A stretch of 8,958 nucleotides of DNA, from contig JAUWLJ010000064.1 in the NCBI GenBank assembly GCA_030613705.1, forward strand, positions 1 through 8,958, read 5' to 3'. The stretch comes from Chloroflexota bacterium. GTDB lineage: Bacteria; Chloroflexota; Anaerolineae; Anaerolineales; UBA4823. The number at the start of each line of letters is the position of its first letter. Position 1 is the first letter of the stretch. The notes beneath the pieces are model-generated. The model was not told the DNA's origin. It searched no databases and saw nothing but the letters and a program-made list of their open reading frames with translations. The position numbers were made by a program, and so were the translations under genes. Positions 1-5,045 of this stretch are shown here, piece after piece.

Positions 1-33
1 TAATATTGGACTGTTTTAGCAGTATGTCACCTT

Positions 34-132
34 GAGTGAAACCCCGTCCTTGGTCGGACGGACCGAGGGCTTGTCCCTGGGCTGACAAACCGGGGGCCTG
101 TCCCTGATCGGACAGACCGGAGGGAAGGATCT
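34..132. repeat. Degenerate 27-bp tandem repeats with hairpin junctions
   Basis: Two well-matched 27-bp units lie at 61-87 and 88-114. A more diverged unit precedes them (34-60) and a partial one follows (115-132). Each unit carries a version of a GTCCcTGG...GaCA core followed by ACCGgGGG. The junctions can fold. CCTTGGTC (48-55) pairs with GACCGAGG (61-68) over a 5-nt loop with one G-U wobble. CCCTGG at about 75-80 can pair with CCGGGG at about 90-95, also with one wobble. Because 27 is a multiple of three, the minus strand reads as an open frame with a 9-residue periodic pattern. I regard that frame as a by-product of the repeat, not a gene. Function unknown. Confidence 0.65.
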
Positions 133-190
133 CAAACGAAGAAAACGAGATGCTTCGTTGCACTCAGCACGAAAAATACCAGTTTTTAGA
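118..190. repeat. Possible dispersed intergenic repeat
   Basis: The stretch after the tandem array, with a GATGCTTCG...CTCAGCACGA core near 149-173, resembles the abundant intergenic elements that yield spurious 'SER/NEAS-RFL'-like translations (here NEASRFL on the minus strand) in many metagenome-derived genomes. No coding potential is credible here. The call rests on remembered resemblance and only one copy lies in the window, so its dispersed nature cannot be shown from this sequence. Confidence 0.35.
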
Positions 191-265
191 CAATCCCAAT
201 ACATTTAATGCGATCTTCATTATTTTGAATTCTCTTCGGGATGGAGACGAATTCACCTTAAGGTT

Positions 266-685
266 TTATTCACCGATGCGGTTCCCGTTTACACTGATCA
301 GGGATTCTCTGCTGGTAAGAACCCCAATGGGGATCTCCTCTGCAAACGGTTCCAGAACTTGAATGCAAATTTCATCTGGCTCAAATACAGAATAGACTTC
401 GAAGTCGATTCTTGAACGGTCATTAGATTGCGATAACGCGACTCGTAAATGGTGACAGGGGGTCGGCAGGGCACCGCGAATGCTCAAGCTGTACTGGCGG
501 GGATCGCTTTCCAGCGTAATGATTTTTACACTGGTCAGCTCGACCTCCCCGCGCTGCATTCTTGAATCATTGGGTTGCGGATCCCAAGGAGCTAAAGTTG
601 GTCCCTGTGTCGGGGAAACAAATCCAGCACAGGCAGATAACAGGATGCAATAGAAGATGATGGATAGACTGGTATGGCGAGGCAT
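266..685 (-). CDS. Small predicted lipoprotein of unknown function
   Basis: This is a 139-residue protein with a type II (lipoprotein) signal peptide. A short basic N-terminus (R3, H4) is followed by a hydrophobic core (about 7-16) and a lipobox L-S-A-C with the predicted lipidated Cys19. After a Pro/Gln-rich tether (about 22-42), the mature part is a compact, probably beta-rich domain (about 46-139). It has two cysteines, C77 in LPTPCHH and C107 in DEICIQV, which could form a disulfide outside the membrane. The ATG at 685 is supported by GAGGAGA just upstream on the minus strand. It lies 66 bp downstream of rtcB on the same strand and could be co-transcribed. I have an impression that similar small lipoproteins with a 'LPTPCH...ICxQV..PF' pattern occur in Anaerolineae, but I cannot name a family. 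The product is probably surface-exposed and its function is unknown. Confidence 0.8.
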   Translation of the reverse strand: MPRHTSLSIIFYCILLSACAGFVSPTQGPTLAPWDPQPNDSRMQRGEVELTSVKIITLESDPRQYSLSIRGALPTPCHHLRVALSQSNDRSRIDFEVYSVFEPDEICIQVLEPFAEEIPIGVLTSRESLISVNGNRIGE

Positions 686-751
686 GTTCTCCTCGAAGAT
701 TCAGGGCAGGTTGATCAGATAGATGCTGGCGAGGGTTCCGCAGTTCCTGAA

Positions 752-2203
752 TCAGCCTTTAATCACAACTACCGGACGTAAACGCGCGACTTTGTTGGCA
801 ATACCAGCACCATGGACAGTCTCGACAACGGCATCGACATCTTTATAGGCTTGAGGTGCTTCTTCCGCTAATCCAGCCATCGAGCCAGCACGAATATGGA
901 TGCCTTGGGACTGCAATTCTTTTCGCAAATCTTCTCCCCATATCATCTTTTTTGCCTTACTGCGGCTCATGGTACGACCAGCACCGTGGCAAGAGGAACC
1001 AAAAGAACGCTGCATGCTTTCCGCTGTGCCCACTAGAACCCAGGAGGCAGTGCCCATGCTTCCAGGAACCAGCACCGGCTGGCCTATAGATCGATATTCA
1101 GCTGGTAATCCCTGGTAACCAGGTCCGAAAGCCCGGGTTGCTCCTTTTCGATGCACGCAGACTTCAACAGGCACTCCATCAACCTCATGGGTCTCGATTT
1201 TACCCATGTTGTGCGCGATATCATATACCTGGTGAAGATGCCAATTGGGAACTTTTCCGGCCAAAGTCTCTTCGAACGCCTGACGGGCAAAATGAGCCAA
1301 TACCTGACGATTTGCGAAGGCGTAATTCGCGGCACCTCGCATGGCACCTAAGTAAGCTTGCCCCTCAGGAGAATCAAGAGGGGCACAGACTAACTCGCGA
1401 TCTGGCAGCTGGATCGAATAGCGTTTCACAGCTGACTGGAATTCACGAACATAGTCTGTGCAGATTTGGTGCCCGAATCCACGCGAGCCACAGTGGATCA
1501 TCACAACCAGGTGACCCACGGTGAGACCCATTACCTGGGCAGCCTGCGGGTGGAAGACTTGATCGACGACATCGACCTCGATGAAATGGTTTCCAGCACC
1601 TAAAGTTCCCAGCTGGGGGCGACCACGATCTTTAGCACGCTTACTGATCTTGGTGGGATCAGCACCCTCAAGGCGACCGCGTTCTTCTGTGCGGCGTAAA
1701 TCCGCTTCAGTGGCATAGCCATGCTGTAAAGTCCAGCGGCTGCCATCCCGGATAACTTTCTCCAGCTCAACATTCTTCAATCTTAAATGACCTTTTTTGC
1801 CTACCCCGCTGGGACAGAGATGGTTGAGGGTGTTTGCCAAATCAGATAGGTGATTTTTAACCGCATCAAATTCGATCTGTGAAGCCAACAGTCGCACACC
1901 GCAATTGATGTCGTAGCCGATGGCACCCGGGGATATGATGCCATGGGGGAGACGAGTTGCGGCGACTCCGCCAATTGGAAAACCATATCCCTGGTGCACG
2001 TCTGGCATGACCACTACCCGGTCAACCAGACCCGGAAGGGTAGCCGCATTGGTCGCTTGTTCAAGCGATTTATCATTTTTGATCTGTTCAAGCAGTTGTC
2101 GGGTAGCGAATATTCGCACCGGGACGCGCATATCTGCGCGATATGATTGGGGAATTTCCCATTCAAAACGGTTGATCTGTTTTAAATCTTGGAGACTAAC
2201 CAT
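752..2203 (-). CDS. rtcB: RNA-splicing ligase RtcB (3'-phosphate/5'-hydroxyl RNA ligase)
   Basis: RtcB joins RNA 2',3'-cyclic phosphate or 3'-phosphate ends to 5'-OH ends, using GTP and Mn2+, in tRNA splicing and RNA repair. The start at 2203 gives 483 residues, close to the archaeal-type length (Pyrococcus about 481). The expected active-site residues are present: D98 and C101 in [12 protein letters not shown]205 and H206 in [11 protein letters not shown]237 in [11 protein letters not shown] and H331 in DIAHNMGK as metal or GTP ligands. H406 in SCHGAGR is the predicted guanylylated histidine. I chose the ATG at 2203 because GGAGGT lies 6 nt upstream (2210-2215); an in-frame GTG at 2224 would add only seven residues and lacks such a site. 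The gene starts 41 bp after the archease stop codon, so the two are almost certainly one operon. Cytoplasmic. The family assignment is very secure; the physiological RNA substrate is not known. Confidence 0.97.
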   Translation of the reverse strand: MVSLQDLKQINRFEWEIPQSYRADMRVPVRIFATRQLLEQIKNDKSLEQATNAATLPGLVDRVVVMPDVHQGYGFPIGGVAATRLPHGIISPGAIGYDINCGVRLLASQIEFDAVKNHLSDLANTLNHLCPSGVGKKGHLRLKNVELEKVIRDGSRWTLQHGYATEADLRRTEERGRLEGADPTKISKRAKDRGRPQLGTLGAGNHFIEVDVVDQVFHPQAAQVMGLTVGHLVVMIHCGSRGFGHQICTDYVREFQSAVKRYSIQLPDRELVCAPLDSPEGQAYLGAMRGAANYAFANRQVLAHFARQAFEETLAGKVPNWHLHQVYDIAHNMGKIETHEVDGVPVEVCVHRKGATRAFGPGYQGLPAEYRSIGQPVLVPGSMGTASWVLVGTAESMQRSFGSSCHGAGRTMSRSKAKKMIWGEDLRKELQSQGIHIRAGSMAGLAEEAPQAYKDVDAVVETVHGAGIANKVARLRPVVVIKG

Positions 2204-2209
2204 GGCACT

Positions 2210-2215
2210 ACCTCC
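2210..2215 (-). promoter_or_regulatory. rtcB ribosome binding site
   Basis: GGAGGT on the minus strand, with a 6-nt spacer to the ATG at 2203. It decides the rtcB start against the upstream in-frame GTG at 2224. Confidence 0.8.
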
Positions 2216-2244
2216 GAAGACCACTGGACATGGTCGGACTAGGA

Positions 2245-2661
2245 TTACACGTCAAAAACAATGTTCGCAATCAACCCACGTTCGGATTCTCTAATAATCA
2301 GGTTGTGGTAGGTGGCAGCTTTGATCTCTTTTGAAATTGATTCAAGTTCTGCCCCGCTGACCAGGGCGATTAATTGGTCACCTTCGAATTGCAGCTCGTA
2401 TTGATCAAAGGCCAGTCCTTCTGATTCGGTCAGGAAGATCAACTCCGTAAGGAAATCAATGAGCAAAGTTTCCGGCTCTTGGAAAGAGAATTCAATCTTG
2501 CGGTTGAGACGGGGATGGGAAGATAGTTTTGCTTCAGCAAGATGATACATGCCACGAGCTGCCTGCACCAACAGGGTGCCAAGATCGGGTGCCCAGACCT
2601 CCAATTCCCAATCGGCAGTATGGGCGATCTCTCGGAATCCGAAATGAGATTTTGGGCGCAT
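2245..2661 (-). CDS. Archease, RtcB-activating protein
   Basis: Archease is a small metal-binding partner that helps RtcB reach its guanylylated state and turn over, and can relax its nucleotide specificity. With the start at 2661 the protein has 138 residues, the usual size. Family hallmarks are the N-terminal [18 protein letters not shown] segment (H14, D17), the [10 protein letters not shown] helix, and the C-terminal [12 protein letters not shown]...FDV ending with D137 next to last; acidic residues at these places bind metal in known archeases. An ATG at 2694 would add 11 residues, but no ribosome binding site precedes it. The ATG at 2661 begins 6 nt after an extended -10 box, so transcription would begin at the start codon itself. 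It is the first gene of the minus-strand operon and lies directly upstream of rtcB, as expected for this functional pair. Confidence 0.93.
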   Translation of the reverse strand: MRPKSHFGFREIAHTADWELEVWAPDLGTLLVQAARGMYHLAEAKLSSHPRLNRKIEFSFQEPETLLIDFLTELIFLTESEGLAFDQYELQFEGDQLIALVSGAELESISKEIKAATYHNLIIRESERGLIANIVFDV

Positions 2662-2667
2662 AGTTCC

Positions 2668-2676
2668 AGTATACCA
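2668..2676 (-). promoter_or_regulatory. Extended -10 promoter for archease-rtcB, leaderless
   Basis: On the minus strand TGGTATACT matches an extended -10 (TGnTATAAT, with 5 of 6 bases in the hexamer). No good -35 is visible, which is acceptable for an extended -10. Exactly six bases separate the box from the ATG at 2661, so the start site is predicted at or within a base or two of the A of the start codon. Confidence 0.5.
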
Positions 2677-2712
2677 TTTAGTTTTTTCGAGCATGAAGAC
2701 ATCATACTACTC

Positions 2713-2722
2713 AAGGAGGTGA
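2713..2722 (+). promoter_or_regulatory. Orphan Shine-Dalgarno-like sequence
   Basis: AAGGAGGTGA is a perfect complement to the 3' end of 16S rRNA, yet no ATG, GTG or TTG occurs at a normal spacing behind it. The nearest ATG (2744) is 21 nt away and opens only a 15-codon frame ending at 2791, inside the fhaA -10 box. It lies upstream of the predicted fhaA promoter, so fhaA mRNA from that promoter would not contain it. It may be a remnant or chance. Confidence 0.3.
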
Positions 2723-2763
2723 ATACGCAAACTATTTTTGTCGATGACGGCGTTTGAACAAAC

Positions 2764-2792
2764 TTGCAGGAAGATCAGCTATCTTCTATAAT
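2764..2792 (+). promoter_or_regulatory. Sigma-70-type promoter for the fhaA operon
   Basis: TTGCAG (2764-2769, three of six bases against TTGACA) and a perfect TATAAT (2787-2792) are separated by 17 bp, the optimal spacing. Transcription should start near 2799-2801, only about 4-6 nt before the ATG at 2805. No ribosome binding site would fit in that leader, so the mRNA is effectively leaderless. Confidence 0.55.
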
Positions 2793-2804
2793 AAAGCCTT
2801 GATC

Positions 2805-3590
2805 ATGAGTTCATTAAGCGAAAAACTCAGCGACCTCGAAGCCCGATTACAAAACTTGATCGAGAAGGGCACAACGCGGATTCTGCCGAAGGCAAGCAAC
2901 CAAGCTGGTATTAGCTCCAAGATAGTTGCTGCCATGCAGTCGAGCATTAAATCTGATGAATCTGGGCAGCTCATTGCCGCGGATTTGTACATCCTTATGG
3001 CTGATGTGGAGACCGCACAATTGTTGGTAGGCGATCTATCAATGATAGAGGAATTGAGTGAGATAATTCTAGATGCTGGGACAGAATCTGGAGTGCGATT
3101 CCCGACCTCACCCAGAATTAAAATTAGTCCTGATGCAACTATGGAGCCTGGGAAATTTAAAGTGTTGGCTCAATTCAGCCTTAAAGAAGTTAGTGAAACG
3201 AGCACATTGACGATAAGTGCTGATAATGGGTACCCAGTTCCGGAATACGCCTTCTTAATAATAAATGGAGTGCAAATATTCCCCTTAACTCAACAGGTAA
3301 TAAATTTAGGGCGACGAGTTGATAACCATGTGGTGATCGAAGATCTAAGTGTATCCAGAGTGCATGCTCAAATCAGAGCGATTAAGGGGCATTACGTGAT
3401 CTTCGATCTAGATTCATCGGGAGGAACATTCGTTAATAGTATTAGATTAACCCAGGCCATACTTTACCCAGGGGACGTGATATCACTTGCAAGCGTGGAT
3501 ATCGTGTATGGTCAAGACGCGGCTTATATGTCCAGTGACGACCGCGGCTCAACCCAACCGCTGATCCCTTTTCCGGAAGCTGAAGATTAG
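2805..3590 (+). CDS. fhaA: FhaA-like protein: DUF3662 domain plus C-terminal FHA domain
   Basis: A soluble protein of 261 residues. Residues 4-125 resemble the FhaA N-terminal domain (DUF3662): a LSDLEARLQNLIEKGTTRILPK opening, a helical part, then ADLYILMADVETAQLL and SPRIKISPD strands. After a linker (about 126-150), residues 152-236 form an FHA phosphothreonine-binding domain with G169-R170-R171, S184-R-V-H187 and a D201-L-D-S-S-G-G-T-F-V-N211 loop. In Actinobacteria, FhaA binds threonine-phosphorylated wall-synthesis partners. A TTG at 2754 would add 17 residues but lies upstream of the strong TATAAT at 2787. The ATG at 2805 starts the conserved domain and is preferred although it lacks a ribosome binding site. 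The next FHA gene begins 17 bp downstream. The gene appears AT-richer than its neighbours by eye. The phosphorylated ligand is unknown and no kinase is in the window. Confidence 0.85.
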   Translation: MSSLSEKLSDLEARLQNLIEKGTTRILPKASNQAGISSKIVAAMQSSIKSDESGQLIAADLYILMADVETAQLLVGDLSMIEELSEIILDAGTESGVRFPTSPRIKISPDATMEPGKFKVLAQFSLKEVSETSTLTISADNGYPVPEYAFLIINGVQIFPLTQQVINLGRRVDNHVVIEDLSVSRVHAQIRAIKGHYVIFDLDSSGGTFVNSIRLTQAILYPGDVISLASVDIVYGQDAAYMSSDDRGSTQPLIPFPEAED

Positions 3591-3607
3591 TAAAGCAAAT
3601 AACCGAT

Positions 3608-4063
3608 ATGAGCGGCATTCTTCTCCTGGTTCTTCGCCTGGCAATGGCTTTGGCTCTGTATGCCTTTTTGGGATGGGCGGTGCTGACGCTGTGGAGAGAT
3701 ATTAAACGCCAGTCAGAGCTCATGGCTGCTCGGCGGATTCCAGGAATCAGATTGGTTCAAGAAGTCGACACAGAGAGGAAATCTTACGAGTTTACTGTAC
3801 CAGAGCTGGTGATCGGTCGAGATCAAACTTGTGATTTAATTCTTGATGAGAAGACTGTATCCACCGAACACGCTCGTCTCACTTACCATCATGGCAACTG
3901 GTGGGTGGAAGATTTGCATTCCACGAATGGAACATTATTAAACCTGGAGTTGTTATCTACTTCAGCAGTCCTGACTTCAGGGGATGAACTTCAGTTAGGT
4001 CAAGTAATGCTGAGGATCGAGATCAGTGGGAATACCAATGCTTCTTCTGGCGTGGATTCCTAA
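3608..4063 (+). CDS. fhaB: FhaB-like membrane-anchored FHA protein
   Basis: The 151-residue protein has one N-terminal membrane helix (about 4-29), a short basic stretch (R30, K33, R34), and a cytoplasmic FHA domain (about 58-137). The FHA motifs are complete: G70-R71, S85-T-E-H88, and D102-L-H-S-T-N-G108 with N112. Compared with FhaA, its S-T-N-G loop is canonical, so phosphothreonine binding is well supported. The architecture (single helix plus one FHA domain) and the position immediately after fhaA match actinobacterial FhaB (FipA), which links Ser/Thr kinase signalling to division and wall synthesis. The ATG at 3608 lies 17 bp after the fhaA stop, without an evident ribosome binding site, consistent with translation within an operon. 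The FHA assignment is secure; orthology with FhaB is inferred from architecture and context. Confidence 0.85.
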   Translation: MSGILLLVLRLAMALALYAFLGWAVLTLWRDIKRQSELMAARRIPGIRLVQEVDTERKSYEFTVPELVIGRDQTCDLILDEKTVSTEHARLTYHHGNWWVEDLHSTNGTLLNLELLSTSAVLTSGDELQLGQVMLRIEISGNTNASSGVDS

Positions 4064-4119
4064 AGCCGACTCAACCCAAGAAAAAAATGATAAGAATCCC
4101 TTGAGTACAACTATTGGGG

Positions 4120-4128
4120 AAGGAGGAG
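4120..4128 (+). promoter_or_regulatory. Ribosome binding site of the MTAP gene
   Basis: AAGGAGGAG precedes the GTG at 4136 with a spacer of 7-9 nt. This strong site fixes the non-ATG start; the codons after it (C-K-I-A-I-I-G-G-S-G) match the normal N-terminus of the family. Confidence 0.75.
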
Positions 4129-4135
4129 ATATCTT

Positions 4136-4993
4136 GTGTGCAAAATAGCAATCATTGGTGGTTCAGGTCTGTATTCAATGCCTGGACTTGAAGATGTTCA
4201 GGAGAGGGTGTTGACTACTCCCTTCGGTGATCCGAGCGCACCGATCATTGTCGGCCGATTGGAGGGCGAATCGATTGCTTTTCTCGCCCGGCATGGTATT
4301 GGGCACCATATATCTCCTTCGGAAATTAATTTCCGGGCCAATATTTACGCCCTGAAGAGTCTGGGTGTGGAGCGGATTGTAAGCATCAGCGCCTGCGGCT
4401 CACTGCGCGAAGATTATGCACTGGGGGATATTGTTATCCCGGACCAGCTCTTTGATTTCACAAAAGACCGAAAAAGGTCTTTCTTCGGACGAGGACTTGT
4501 GGCCCATATCAGCATTCCAGACCCCTTTTGTGCGGACCTATCTGAGATCGTATATCAGGCAGTGAAAAAGACAGGCAACAACGTGCATCTGGGAGGTTCG
4601 TACATCACGATTGAAGGCCCGCGTTTCTCAACGCGAGCTGAATCAAATACATTCCGAACCTGGGGTATGTCATTGATCGGCATGACGACATCTCCTGAAG
4701 CATTTCTTGCTAAGGAAGCTGAAATATGTTACGCAACTCTGGCTCACGTGACGGATTATGATGTCTGGCACATCAGCGAAGAGCCGGTTACTGTAGACAT
4801 GGTGATAGAAACTCTCAATCGCAATACGAAGATCGCACAAGAAGCAGTGCACAACCTTGTCAGCAAATTGAACCCTGAACGGCTTTGTGATTGCGAGCAT
4901 GCACTGGCATCTGCGCTGATCACAGATCTAGATTTGATCCCCCCTGAAACGCGCCAGCGCCTTGGAATTCTTGTGGATAAATACTTAGACTAA
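4136..4993 (+). CDS. mtnP: S-methyl-5'-thioadenosine phosphorylase (MTAP)
   Basis: This enzyme splits 5'-methylthioadenosine, the by-product of polyamine and related SAM-using pathways, with phosphate into adenine and 5-methylthioribose-1-phosphate, feeding methionine salvage. The 285-residue protein starts at GTG. It shows the family signatures: GGSGLY (8-13) and RHG (52-54) for phosphate, a PSEINFRANI segment (61-70), ACGSL (86-90), EGPRFSTRAES (160-170) and MTTSPE (183-188). The TDYD motif has D207 and D209; in characterised MTAPs these aspartates recognise the 6-amino group, favouring adenine over hypoxanthine and arguing against a purine nucleoside phosphorylase. A C251-D-C253 pair near the C-terminus resembles the CxC motif of some thermophilic archaeal homologues. 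The gene sits between two wall-related genes (72 bp after fhaB, 52 bp before the SEDS fusion), an unexpected partner for them. No methionine-salvage neighbour or SAM riboswitch was seen. Confidence 0.93.
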   Translation: MCKIAIIGGSGLYSMPGLEDVQERVLTTPFGDPSAPIIVGRLEGESIAFLARHGIGHHISPSEINFRANIYALKSLGVERIVSISACGSLREDYALGDIVIPDQLFDFTKDRKRSFFGRGLVAHISIPDPFCADLSEIVYQAVKKTGNNVHLGGSYITIEGPRFSTRAESNTFRTWGMSLIGMTTSPEAFLAKEAEICYATLAHVTDYDVWHISEEPVTVDMVIETLNRNTKIAQEAVHNLVSKLNPERLCDCEHALASALITDLDLIPPETRQRLGILVDKYLD

Positions 4994-5045
4994 ATACAAC
5001 TGACTGGGAGAGAAGAAGTTCTAAATCTCCCCTGCTGCTCAATCC

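Noticed and set aside
34..132. CRISPR array
   Set aside because: The repeats are contiguous 27-bp tandem units with no unique spacers and no cas genes nearby.
16..204. Minus-strand 62-codon frame over the left-end repeats
   Set aside because: Its 9-residue periodicity simply reflects the 27-bp DNA repeat, there is no ribosome binding site, and the composition (Pro, Arg, Cys) is not protein-like.
227..264. Imperfect hairpin flanked by GAATTC plus ACCTTAAGGT palindrome after the lipoprotein gene
   Set aside because: The stem contains a bulge and no T-tract follows on the minus strand, so a terminator call is not supported.
856..2294. Several plus-strand open frames of 66-128 codons opposite rtcB
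   Set aside because: They are antisense shadows of a strongly conserved gene, with implausible composition and no start signals or recognisable domains.
2662..2694. Upstream ATG start for archease
   Set aside because: No ribosome binding site precedes it, the extra 11 residues are outside the family core, and the extended -10 lies downstream of it.
2754..2804. Upstream TTG start for the FhaA-like gene
   Set aside because: The extension overlaps the predicted -35/-10 promoter, has no ribosome binding site and precedes the start of the conserved domain.
4463..4482. 7-bp perfect hairpin AAAGACC/GGTCTTT within the MTAP gene
   Set aside because: It lies mid-gene in codons for a Lys/Arg-rich loop, is not followed by a T-tract on the plus strand, and is most simply explained by chance.
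4136..4993. Purine nucleoside phosphorylase rather than MTAP
   Set aside because: The TDYD aspartates (D207, D209) match adenine-specific MTAPs; 6-oxopurine enzymes usually carry Asn in this region.
5006..5031. 6-bp inverted repeat GGGAGA/TCTCCC before the SEDS fusion gene
   Set aside because: The stem is short with a 14-nt loop. It could hide an SD-like GGGAG, but that element is too far from the ATG at 5046 to serve it.
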